From: Eubacteriales Family XIII. Incertae Sedis bacterium
Lineage (GTDB): Bacteria; Bacillota; Clostridia; Peptostreptococcales; Anaerovoracaceae
Length of the DNA: 7,127 nt
Assembly: GCA_031290715.1 (NCBI GenBank)
Contig: JAITNA010000011.1
Location: 1 to 7,127 of the forward strand
Direction: 5' to 3'
Made by a program: the position numbers and the translations under genes. The notes below the pieces were generated by a model. That model was not told the DNA's origin. It worked only from the letters and a program-made list of their open reading frames with translations, and made no database searches. The first letter of the stretch is position 1. Each line of letters begins with the position of its first letter. Shown in pieces: positions 1-6,546 of this stretch.

Positions 1-714
1 GTGACGATCGAGATCGACACCGTGATCTATTATCAGGTGACGGATCCGAAGCTGTACACCTACGGCGTCGAATACCCGATGGCGGCCATCGAGAACCTGA
101 CGGCGACGACGCTGAGGAATATCATCGGCGATCTGGAGCTCGACGAATCGCTGACGAGCCGCGAACACATCAACGCGCGGATGCGCGAGGTGCTCGATGA
201 AGCGACGGACAGCTGGGGCGTCAAGATCAACCGCGTCGAGGTGAAGAACATCACGCCGCCGCGCGATATCCAAAACGCGATGGAGAAGCAAATGCGGGCC
301 GAGCGGGAAAGGCGGGAAGCCATCCTGCGGGCCGAGGGCGAAAAGCGGTCCTCCATCCTCATCGCGGAGGGGCACAAACAGTCTGTAATTTTGGAAGCGG
401 AAGCGGATAAGACCTCCAAGATTCTCGCGGCGGAAGCGGCGAAGGAAACGCAGATTCTCGAAGCGACGGGGCAATCCCAAGCCATCCTGCTCGTGCAGCA
501 GGCGACGGCGGACGGCATCCGTATGCTCGTCGCGTCCGAGCCGACAGAGCAGGTGCTTGCGATCAAGAGCCTTGAATCCTTTGCGAAAGCGGCCAACGGG
601 CGCGCGACGAAAATCATCATCCCCTCCAACATTCAAGGGCTCGCGGGGCTTGCGACCTCCGTGGCGGAGCTTATGCGCACGGACGCGCTGCCCGAGAAAA
701 AGGAGAAGGTGTGA
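1..714 (+). CDS. SPFH/band-7 (stomatin-like) membrane protein, 5'-truncated
   Basis: C-terminal 237 residues of an SPFH/prohibitin-family protein. These proteins are membrane-anchored scaffolds that form ring-like oligomers and organise membrane domains or associated proteases; the specific partner cannot be told here. The visible part opens inside the SPFH domain (VTIEIDTVIYYQVTDP, residues 1-16, the usual strand after the lost N-terminal membrane anchor) and runs through the NITPPRDIQNAMEKQMRAER segment (83-102). It continues into an Ala/Glu-rich coiled coil (100-165) and a C-terminal stretch with KIIIPSN (204-210). The GTG at position 1 is an internal Val codon, not a start; family members are usually around 300 residues, so roughly 70-80 residues including the anchor lie off the left edge. 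The stop overlaps the next start by four bases, implying translational coupling. Family call is firm; the subfamily (stomatin, paraslipin or HflC-like) is not resolved. Confidence 0.9.
   Translation: MTIEIDTVIYYQVTDPKLYTYGVEYPMAAIENLTATTLRNIIGDLELDESLTSREHINARMREVLDEATDSWGVKINRVEVKNITPPRDIQNAMEKQMRAERERREAILRAEGEKRSSILIAEGHKQSVILEAEADKTSKILAAEAAKETQILEATGQSQAILLVQQATADGIRMLVASEPTEQVLAIKSLESFAKAANGRATKIIIPSNIQGLAGLATSVAELMRTDALPEKKEKV
298..495 (+). repeat. six in-frame 33-bp units encoding an 11-residue coiled-coil repeat
   Basis: Residues 100-165 of the SPFH protein divide without gaps into six 11-residue units: AERERREAILR, AEGEKRSSILI, AEGHKQSVILE, AEADKTSKILA, AEAAKETQILE and ATGQSQAILLV. 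The pattern is roughly A-E-[GA]-x-K-x-[ST]-x-I-L-x. An 11-residue (hendecad) period is typical of nearly straight or right-handed helical bundles and is known in the stomatin/flotillin helical region. At DNA level the copies have diverged in codon choice, so this is a protein-level repeat kept by selection, not a recent tandem duplication. Confidence 0.8.
701..714 (+). promoter_or_regulatory. ribosome site and GTGA start/stop overlap coupling two genes
   Basis: AGGAG at 701-705 lies five bases before a GTG start at 711. That start overlaps the TGA stop (712-714) of the SPFH gene as GTGA. The strong site inside the end of the upstream gene and the four-base overlap fix this start and suggest re-initiation, so the two proteins are probably made together. 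Confidence 0.75.
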
Positions 715-1916
715 TTTGTAAAAAATGCGGCGCTTTCCTCAATGACAATTCGCGGTATTGCGCGCGCTGCGGTACGGATCAGTATCCCGCGCCGCATGAA
801 CGGATGGGGAATATCCCGCCGCCTTTCGCCCATTCGGATACGCCCCCTCCGGCTCGCCCGGCGTCCGGGCCGCCGCAGAATGCGCGCTATGCGCAAAATA
901 ATGAGCGTTATGCCCAAAACGCGGGGAATGTCGGTTACCAAAATCCTTATGCGGGCAGCGGGCAGGGCGGCGCGCATACCTCCGCTTACGGCGCCCATAC
1001 ATCCCCCTACGGTGCGTATGCGAAATCCGGGCATAAGAGAACCGGGGCGAATGTGGCGGCGATCGTCGTTTTGGTCGTCGTCCTCGCCGTGATTATCGCC
1101 GTGGTCGTCGGTTCGCTCACCATCCGTGCGGCGCGGGATAACGATCGCTACGATTATTACGGCGATTATTACGACCCGCCGGATGGCTATGACTATGATG
1201 ACTATGGCGGCTATGACTACGGCGGCTATAACGCCTTTGGCGGGCCGAACTACATCGGCGAAACCTTTGACATCTATTTTGACGACAGTTGGATATATGC
1301 GTATGACGAGGAATCCGACCTGCAGCGTTTTTATAATATCGATACCGCGGACTTTGATGAGATCGCGATCACGATGGACAGATGGCTGCCGGTTGACGGT
1401 GTGCCCCCCCTTTCCGATGCCGGCGCGGAAAGCGCAGAGCAGGTTCTGAACGACCTGTTGCCGCCGGTCGGTAACATTGTTGACTACATTGATGATGATA
1501 TGTCCTTTCGGATCATCGAGGGTACCGCGCGGAATTATACGACGGAAGAGGGCATCGCCGTGAAGCGCTACGAATTCACATGGGATGTTGGCAACGCGGC
1601 TTATGAGCGGAATGTGTTCGGTACGGCCGCGGCGGTCTGTCTGCCGAACGGCTGCGCGGTCGGGCTTTTCACGCTATCGGGGTCGAGGTGGTCGGAAGAT
1701 CAGGTATTGACCTACGATTTTTTGGACGATTACGTGATTCCGGCGCTGTTGGACGGCGTGGCGGCGTATGAGGATTCCGTTAGCGGGGAATACGGCGAAA
1801 ATTATGATTATGACTATGACGATGATTATGATGATGATAACGCGGAGGGATTGGATTTCGCTTTCGCTTGGGCGGCTTGCCGGGCAGGACAAATGAACCG
1901 TCCCCTTTTGTCTTGA
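711..1916 (+). CDS. zinc-ribbon, single-TM protein with Tyr/Asp-rich exterior domain
   Basis: 401 residues, no known specific function. Residues 3-20 form a short zinc ribbon with paired cysteines (C3, C6, C17, C20; CKKC and CARCG). A low-complexity linker rich in Pro, Ala, Gly, Tyr and Asn follows (about 25-106), including a duplicated seven-residue unit AHTSAYG/AHTSPYG (88-101) and two RYAQN copies (59-63, 66-70). A basic patch KSGHKR (105-110) precedes one strongly hydrophobic segment (about 113-137), which by the positive-inside rule puts the zinc ribbon in the cytoplasm. Outside comes a Tyr/Asp/Gly spacer (147-173), a probably folded domain (about 180-355; C310 and C315 could form a disulfide) and an acidic tail YDYDYDDDYDDD (365-376). 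The last nine residues are translated from a REP-like repeat, so the native end may have been altered. Such zinc-ribbon/TM proteins are frequent in Clostridia. Coupling to the SPFH gene suggests a shared membrane role, which is inference. Confidence 0.85.
   Translation: MICKKCGAFLNDNSRYCARCGTDQYPAPHERMGNIPPPFAHSDTPPPARPASGPPQNARYAQNNERYAQNAGNVGYQNPYAGSGQGGAHTSAYGAHTSPYGAYAKSGHKRTGANVAAIVVLVVVLAVIIAVVVGSLTIRAARDNDRYDYYGDYYDPPDGYDYDDYGGYDYGGYNAFGGPNYIGETFDIYFDDSWIYAYDEESDLQRFYNIDTADFDEIAITMDRWLPVDGVPPLSDAGAESAEQVLNDLLPPVGNIVDYIDDDMSFRIIEGTARNYTTEEGIAVKRYEFTWDVGNAAYERNVFGTAAAVCLPNGCAVGLFTLSGSRWSEDQVLTYDFLDDYVIPALLDGVAAYEDSVSGEYGENYDYDYDDDYDDDNAEGLDFAFAWAACRAGQMNRPLLS
1887..1913 (+). repeat. REP-like imperfect palindrome forming the 3' end of the zinc-ribbon gene
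   Basis: Two nested inverted repeats are visible. GACAAA (1888-1893) pairs with TTTGTC (1907-1912) around a 13-base loop, and GGAC (1887-1890) pairs with GTCC (1900-1903); the two folds exclude each other. The element (core GAACCGTCCCCTTTTGTC) resembles, from memory, a short repeat scattered through many clostridial and other genomes, often mistranslated as peptides such as KGTVHLS on the opposite strand, which is exactly what the minus strand gives here. It supplies the codons for GQMNRPLLS, ends at the TGA stop, and abuts the galE ribosome site GAGG (1915-1918). Family membership is recalled, not searched. Confidence 0.6.
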
Positions 1917-1925
1917 GGTTTTTGG

Positions 1926-2945
1926 ATGGGAAATAAAACGATTTTGGTGACAGGCGGAGCGGGTTTCATCGGAAGCCACACGACGGTCGTCCTGCTTGAG
2001 CAGGGTTTTGACGTCGTTATTTTTGACAATCTGTTCAACAGCAAGGCGTCTGTGATTGACCGGATCGAGCGGATTACCGCGCGGCGGCCGTCTTTTGTGC
2101 AGGGCGATATCCGGGACAGGGACGCGCTTGCCCGTGTGTTTGAATCCTTCCCGATCGACGCGGTCGTCCATTTCGCGGGCTTGAAGGCCGTCGGCGAATC
2201 CGTCGAAAAGCCCTTGCTCTATTATGAGAACAACATCGGGGGGAGCCTCAATCTGTACGAAGCGATGGGCGCGGCCGGCGTGAAACGCCTAATTTTCAGT
2301 TCCTCGGCCACCGTGTACGGCGAAAGCAATCCGACGCCGTATTTTGAAGATTTTCCGCTTTCCTGCACGAATCCATACGGGTGGACGAAGTTGATGAACG
2401 AGCGGATTCTGCGCGACCTCTGCGCGGCGGATCCCGCGTGGTCGGCAGCGCTGCTTCGTTATTTCAATCCGGGCGGGGCGCACCGGAGCGGGCTCATCGG
2501 CGAGGATCCGGCGGGGATTCCCAACAATCTGCTCCCCTATGCGGCGAAGGTGGCCGCCGGGCGACTCGAAAAAATCCACATCTACGGCGATGATTATGAT
2601 ACGGCCGACGGCACGGGTGTGCGCGACTATATTCATATAACAGACCTTGCGCGCGGCCATGTGCTGGCGCTCGACTATATCGAGGGGCGGCCGGGCGCGG
2701 CGGCGATCAACCTCGGCACGGGCAAGGGTACAAGCGTGCGGCAAATTATCGCGGCTTTTGAGAAGGCTTGCGGCAAAAAACTTCCGGCGGTGGTTGACCC
2801 AAGGCGAGCCGGCGATTTGCCGCAGACCTACGCGAACGCGGATTTGGCGAAGAAGCTCCTCGGCTTTGAAACGAACTTCGGGATCGAGGATATTTGCGCG
2901 GATATCTGGCGCTGGCAGCAGTTTGCCCTTACGTTAGACAGCTAA
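1926..2945 (+). CDS. galE: UDP-glucose 4-epimerase
   Basis: Cytoplasmic, NAD-dependent short-chain dehydrogenase-type enzyme that interconverts UDP-glucose and UDP-galactose for the Leloir pathway and for cell-surface polysaccharide precursors. The 339 residues match the usual length. Visible landmarks are the Rossmann motif GGAGFIG (10-16), acidic D34 after the second strand (FDN), FSSSATVYG (124-132) with S127, and the catalytic pair Y151 and K155 (YGWTK). Also present are RYFNPGGAHRSGLIGEDP (178-195) with substrate-binding N181, GTGVRDYIHITDLARGH (229-245), and a typical C-terminus ending DIWRWQQ. At the residue matching E. coli Tyr299/human Cys307 this protein has T301 (LPQTYAN), a small residue that may allow N-acetylated UDP-hexosamines as well. 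The ATG is preceded by GAGG at 1915-1918 with a seven-base gap, right after the REP-like repeat. No other galactose gene is in view. Confidence 0.95.
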   Translation: MGNKTILVTGGAGFIGSHTTVVLLEQGFDVVIFDNLFNSKASVIDRIERITARRPSFVQGDIRDRDALARVFESFPIDAVVHFAGLKAVGESVEKPLLYYENNIGGSLNLYEAMGAAGVKRLIFSSSATVYGESNPTPYFEDFPLSCTNPYGWTKLMNERILRDLCAADPAWSAALLRYFNPGGAHRSGLIGEDPAGIPNNLLPYAAKVAAGRLEKIHIYGDDYDTADGTGVRDYIHITDLARGHVLALDYIEGRPGAAAINLGTGKGTSVRQIIAAFEKACGKKLPAVVDPRRAGDLPQTYANADLAKKLLGFETNFGIEDICADIWRWQQFALTLDS

Positions 2946-2960
2946 ATACTGTCATTCATT
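2923..2960 (+). promoter_or_regulatory. possible weak promoter with an ARG-box-like half site before argC
   Basis: TTGCCC (2923-2928) and AATACT (2945-2950) each match four of six bases of the sigma-70/SigA consensus with a 16-base spacer. ATTCATT (2954-2960), just downstream, equals one arm of the Bacillus-type ArgR/AhrC operator (AATGAAT/ATTCATT); the other arm is poor. A GACAG/CTGTC inverted repeat (2937-2941/2949-2953) overlaps the -10. The position at the head of the arg genes is right, but each element alone is weak. Confidence 0.2.
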
Positions 2961-2967
2961 GCGGCAA

Positions 2968-2980
2968 AGGAGAGGGTTTG
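2968..2980 (+). promoter_or_regulatory. ribosome site fixing the TTG start of argC
   Basis: AAAGGAG ends at 2972, five bases before TTG at 2978. The next codons give IYKVFIDGAEGTTG, the expected N-terminus of type-2 ArgC. The reading frame is open further upstream to a TTG at 2894, but that would overlap galE by about 50 bases and add 28 residues with no family match. Confidence 0.75.
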
Positions 2981-4036
2981 ATTTACAAGGTATTCATTGA
3001 CGGCGCGGAGGGGACGACGGGCTTGCGGCTGCGGGAGCGGCTTTCCGGCAGAACGGAGATCGAGCTGCTCGAAATCGCGGAAGCGGACCGCAAGGACATC
3101 TCCGCGCGCAAGGCGCTGATACGGGACGCGGACGTCAGTTTTCTCTGTTTGCCGGACGAGGGCGCGCGGGAGATTGTCCGCGCGATCGACGCGGAAGTTT
3201 GCGCGGGCGGGCCGGATTCGCCGTTCGCGAAGGTTCGGATCATCGACGCTTCGACGGCGCATAGGGTTCGGAGTGGATGGGTCTACGGAATGCCCGAACT
3301 GTATCGCGGCGAGAACCGCGGCGGCGGCGAAGCGGACGAAACGCCGATCGCGCGCGCGGGACGCGTCGCCAACCCCGGCTGTCACGCGACGGGATTCATT
3401 CTTTCCGTCCGTCCGCTTGTGCGGGCGGGGTTGCTGCCCGCGGACGCGCGGCTCGCCTGTCACTCGCTGACCGGCTACAGCGGCGGCGGGAAGCGGATGA
3501 TCGCCGAGTACGAAGCGGCGGCCGCGGAAAAAGACAGAAACCCGGATTTCGTGCCGCTGTCGTCCGCGCCGCGGCAATACGGACTGGGGCAGGCGCATAA
3601 GCATTTGCCCGAGATGGCGGCGTACGCGGGACTTTCGGAAGCGCCGGTTTTCGCGCCTGTCGTATCGAATTTTTACAGCGGACTGCTCGTAAGCGTTCCC
3701 CTTGACGGCGGCTTGCTCTCAAAGGCTTCCGGCGAAAACACGGGCCCGGGCTCGGGCTTGAAAGGCAGGATTCATGAAGCCCTTTCTTATTATTACAGGA
3801 AATGCCCGCTTGTGAAGGTGCGCGAAATGGGCTATGATCCCGAGGGCGGGTTTCTTTCCGCGGCCGCGATGGCCGGCAGGGACGATTTGGAAATCATCGT
3901 GACGGGAACGGACGAGCGCGTCGAGATTGTTTCGCGCTGCGACAATCTGGGGAAGGGCGCGGCGGGCGCGGCGATACAAAATATGAATATAATGCTCGGG
4001 CTTCCGGAGGAAACCGGGTTGGTAATGGGCGCGTAG
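2978..4036 (+). CDS. argC: N-acetyl-gamma-glutamyl-phosphate reductase, short type-2 form
   Basis: Third step of arginine biosynthesis: NADPH-dependent reduction of N-acetylglutamyl-5-phosphate to N-acetylglutamate semialdehyde, in the cytoplasm. From the TTG start the protein has 352 residues. The nucleotide-binding motif is DGAEGTTGLRLRERL (8-22), which with the FIDG opening points to the 'uncommon' type-2 ArgC rather than the longer Bacillus/E. coli type. DVSFLCLPDEGAREIV (52-67), DASTAHR (90-96) and WVYGMPEL (101-108) follow. The catalytic cysteine is C135 in NPGCHATGF (132-140); GYSGGGKRMI (166-175) and AHKHLPEM (206-213, with the likely catalytic His) come after. It is longer than the roughly 310-320 residues I recall for type 2, with extra Gly/Ala-rich stretches at about 75-84, 109-128 and 244-262. 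It begins 32 bases after galE and ends 13 bases before argJ. Confidence 0.93.
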   Translation: MIYKVFIDGAEGTTGLRLRERLSGRTEIELLEIAEADRKDISARKALIRDADVSFLCLPDEGAREIVRAIDAEVCAGGPDSPFAKVRIIDASTAHRVRSGWVYGMPELYRGENRGGGEADETPIARAGRVANPGCHATGFILSVRPLVRAGLLPADARLACHSLTGYSGGGKRMIAEYEAAAAEKDRNPDFVPLSSAPRQYGLGQAHKHLPEMAAYAGLSEAPVFAPVVSNFYSGLLVSVPLDGGLLSKASGENTGPGSGLKGRIHEALSYYYRKCPLVKVREMGYDPEGGFLSAAAMAGRDDLEIIVTGTDERVEIVSRCDNLGKGAAGAAIQNMNIMLGLPEETGLVMGA

Positions 4037-4037
4037 C

Positions 4038-4052
4038 GGGAGGTGCGGAATG
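4038..4052 (+). promoter_or_regulatory. ribosome site and start of argJ
   Basis: GGGAGG at 4038-4043 is six bases before the ATG at 4050. It supports a start that gives ArgJ about 17 residues ahead of the conserved GGIVFVPGGVCAPAGF segment, a slightly longer N-terminus than usual. Confidence 0.65.
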
Positions 4053-5336
4053 GAAAACAGGAAAAGCGGCGCGATAGAGAAAAAAGATCAGGCGGGCGGG
4101 ATTGTTTTTGTCCCCGGCGGTGTCTGCGCGCCCGCGGGTTTTCGCGCGGCGGGGCTGCACGCGGGCTTCAAAGCGAAGAGCCGAAAGCCGGATCTCGCGC
4201 TGATTTACAGCGAAACGATTTGCGACGCGGCGGCGGTCTATACGACGAATAAGGTGAAAGGCGCCCCGATCGCCGTGACGAAAGCGCATCTAAAAAACGG
4301 AAAAGCGCGGGCGGTCGTCGTCAACAGCGGCAACGCCAATACCTGCGCGAAGGACGGCCTGAAAATCGCGAAACGAACCTGCGCGATCGCGGGGGCGGCC
4401 CTCGGAACGGACGCGGGGGACATCCTTGTTTGCAGTACGGGCGTGATCGGGAAGACCGTGCCGATGGAGCCTTTTGAAAGGGGCATTCCGAAAGCCGCGC
4501 GGATCGTTCTGGCGACAGATTCGGGGGAGCGGTACGCGGGGTCGGCCGCGGCGGCGGAAGCGATTATGACCACGGATTTGATCCCAAAGGAAATGGCGGC
4601 GGAATTCACGCTCGGCGGCAAAACCTGCCGGATCGGCGGCATCGCGAAGGGCAGCGGCATGATCAATCCCCGCATGGCGACCATGCTGGCCTTTGTTACA
4701 ACGGACGCGAACATCGATGCCGGCTTGCTTCAGGCGGCGCTGCGGGAGGACACGGAGCGCTCCTTCAATCAAATCAGCGTGGACGGGGATACCTCGACGA
4801 ACGATACGCTGATCCTGATGGCCAACGGGCGGGCGGGCAATCGGCGGATCACGGACAAGGGCCCGCAGTACCGGATTTTTGCGGAGGCCCTGAACAAGGT
4901 GACGACGGCGCTCGCGCGGCTCATGGCGAAGGACGGCGAGGGCGCGACCAAGCTCATTGAATGCAGGGTGTCGGGCGCGCCGACGGAAGCGCTCGCGCGG
5001 CGGATCGCCAAGACGGTCGTCCAATCCGATCTTGTCAAAACGGCCGTGTACGGCAGCGACGCCAATTGGGGCCGGATTCTTTGCGCGGTCGGCTATACGC
5101 CGGGCCGGTTCAAGGCGGATCGGGCGGATATTTCGATTGCGTCAAAGACGAAAGAAGTGGCGGTTTGCAAAAGCTCGTTCGGCGTCGATTTCGATGAGGG
5201 GATCGCGAAACAAATCTTGGACGGCGATGAAATTGTGATTTCGGTCGACCTGAACGACGGCAAGGCAAGCGCGGCGGCCTACGGCTGCGATTTGACCTAC
5301 GGGTATGTGAAGATCAACGGCATGTACCGGACATAA
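4050..5336 (+). CDS. argJ: glutamate N-acetyltransferase / ornithine acetyltransferase
   Basis: Transfers the acetyl group from N-acetylornithine to glutamate, releasing ornithine and regenerating N-acetylglutamate, the cyclic form of arginine synthesis. Some members also use acetyl-CoA to start the cycle; sequence alone does not decide which type this is. At 428 residues it is a little longer than the usual ~400. Landmarks are PGGVCAPAGFRAAG (22-35), VNSGNANTC (91-99), the oxyanion-hole region CSTGVIG (128-134; T130, G131), and the self-cleavage site KGSGMINPRMATMLAF (200-215). There the precursor is expected to split between A210 and T211, T211 becoming the N-terminal nucleophile of the beta chain. 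DGDTSTNDT (245-253), AVYGSDANWGRI (332-343) and the C-terminal YGYVKINGMYRT are all intact. It lies 13 bases after argC and 16 before argD, so the three are almost certainly co-transcribed. Confidence 0.97.
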   Translation: MENRKSGAIEKKDQAGGIVFVPGGVCAPAGFRAAGLHAGFKAKSRKPDLALIYSETICDAAAVYTTNKVKGAPIAVTKAHLKNGKARAVVVNSGNANTCAKDGLKIAKRTCAIAGAALGTDAGDILVCSTGVIGKTVPMEPFERGIPKAARIVLATDSGERYAGSAAAAEAIMTTDLIPKEMAAEFTLGGKTCRIGGIAKGSGMINPRMATMLAFVTTDANIDAGLLQAALREDTERSFNQISVDGDTSTNDTLILMANGRAGNRRITDKGPQYRIFAEALNKVTTALARLMAKDGEGATKLIECRVSGAPTEALARRIAKTVVQSDLVKTAVYGSDANWGRILCAVGYTPGRFKADRADISIASKTKEVAVCKSSFGVDFDEGIAKQILDGDEIVISVDLNDGKASAAAYGCDLTYGYVKINGMYRT

Positions 5337-5352
5337 GAAAGGGAAATACGGA

Positions 5353-6546
5353 ATGAACACTGCGGAAATCAAACAGTTGGAGGACGCCTATACGGCGAAT
5401 ACCTATGGACGTTACGACATCGCGATCGTGAGCGGCCGCGGCGCGCGCTGCAAGGATCCGGAGGGCCGGGAGTACATCGACTTTACCTCGGGCATCGGCG
5501 TCAATTCGCTCGGCTACTGCGATCCCGGCTGGGTCAAGGCGGTGCAGGCGCAGGCGGCGGCCGTGCAGCACACATCCAATCTGTTTTACACGGAGCCCTG
5601 CTCGAAAGCCGCCGAGAAGCTGATCAAACTCACGGGCATGAGCACGGTATTCTTCGCCAACTCCGGCGCGGAAGCCAACGAGGGCGCGATCAAGACGGCG
5701 CGCAAATACAGCGATATGAAATACGGCGGGAGCGGCGGCGCCGATTTTGACCGCTACCGGATCGTGACGCTTGCGGGCTCCTTCCACGGGCGCACGATGG
5801 CTACGATCACGGCCACGGGGCAGGACTCGTTTCACAAGTATTTCACGCCCTTTCTGCAAGGCTTCGACTACGCGGAAACCAACAACATCGCGTCGCTGCG
5901 CGAAACGGTCACGGAGAAAACCTGCGCCGTCATGGTGGAGTTTGTGCAGGGCGAGGGCGGTGTAATAGAGCTCGATCCCGGCTTTGTGCGCGAGATTGCG
6001 AAAATCTGCGCCGAGCGCGATATCCTCCTCATCGCCGACGAGGTTCAGACGGGCATCGGGCGAACGGGCAAATTCATGTCTTACGAGTACTACGACGTAC
6101 AGCCGGACATCGTGACCGTGGCCAAGGGGATCGGCGGCGGGCTGCCGATCGGCGGCGTGATCTTCGGGGAAAAAACAAAAGACGTCCTGCAGCCGGGCGA
6201 TCACGGTTCCACCTATGGCGGAAATCCCGTCGTCTGCGCGGGCTCGGATTATGTCCTTTCCAAATTTGACGAAGCTTTTCTGGCCGGGATTTCGCAAAAG
6301 GGCGAATACTTCCGCGAGCAGCTTTTGAAGGTCGGCGGCGTCCGGGGCGTCAGCGGGCTTGGCTTGATGATCGGCATCGATGTGGGCGAAAAAGACCCCA
6401 AGGCCATCGTAAAGGCCTGTATAAAGAACGGGCTGCTGATCCTGACGGCCAAAAACAAGCTGCGGCTCTTGCCGCCGCTGAACATTTCCCAAACGGATAT
6501 CGAGGAAGGGCTTGCGATTTTGGCCGCGGCCATCGAGTCGGCATAG
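5353..6546 (+). CDS. argD: acetylornithine aminotransferase
   Basis: Class-III PLP aminotransferase converting N-acetylglutamate semialdehyde plus glutamate to N-acetylornithine plus 2-oxoglutarate; some homologues also serve as succinyldiaminopimelate aminotransferase in lysine synthesis. The 397 residues fit the family. Visible motifs are DFTSGIGVNSLGY (43-55), the phosphate-binding SGAEANEGAIKTAR (104-117), SFHGRTMATITATGQ (143-157), VEFVQGEGG (195-203), ADEVQTGIGRTG (228-239) with cofactor-contacting D229, VAKGIGGGLPIG (256-267) with Schiff-base lysine K258, and HGSTYGGNP (284-292) with T287 from the partner subunit. The ending LRLLPPLNIS (370-379) is characteristic of AcOAT rather than GABA or ornithine transaminases. 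AAAGGGA (5338-5344) precedes the ATG. The order argC-argJ-argD lacks the usual argB between argJ and argD. Confidence 0.95.
   Translation: MNTAEIKQLEDAYTANTYGRYDIAIVSGRGARCKDPEGREYIDFTSGIGVNSLGYCDPGWVKAVQAQAAAVQHTSNLFYTEPCSKAAEKLIKLTGMSTVFFANSGAEANEGAIKTARKYSDMKYGGSGGADFDRYRIVTLAGSFHGRTMATITATGQDSFHKYFTPFLQGFDYAETNNIASLRETVTEKTCAVMVEFVQGEGGVIELDPGFVREIAKICAERDILLIADEVQTGIGRTGKFMSYEYYDVQPDIVTVAKGIGGGLPIGGVIFGEKTKDVLQPGDHGSTYGGNPVVCAGSDYVLSKFDEAFLAGISQKGEYFREQLLKVGGVRGVSGLGLMIGIDVGEKDPKAIVKACIKNGLLILTAKNKLRLLPPLNISQTDIEEGLAILAAAIESA

Noticed and set aside
1..3. GTG at base 1 as the true start of the SPFH gene
   Set aside because: The SPFH domain begins in mid-strand and the N-terminal membrane anchor is missing, so this is an internal Val codon at the window edge.
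60..632. Minus-strand open frame opposite the SPFH gene
   Set aside because: A Ser/Arg-rich shadow of the repeat-rich coding strand with no recognisable motif or ribosome site.
742..1092. Plus-strand frame of 116 codons inside the zinc-ribbon gene
   Set aside because: Arg/Met/Pro-rich out-of-frame translation of the low-complexity linker. The main frame has the zinc ribbon, the TM segment and a good ribosome site.
2894..2977. Upstream TTG at 2894 as the argC start
   Set aside because: It would add 28 unmatched residues and overlap galE by about 50 bases. TTG at 2978 has a proper ribosome site and gives the family N-terminus.
3743..3760. GGGCCCGGG-type palindromes inside argC
   Set aside because: Short GC palindromes are expected by chance at this base composition and lie in a Gly/Pro-coding insertion; no sign of a regulatory role.
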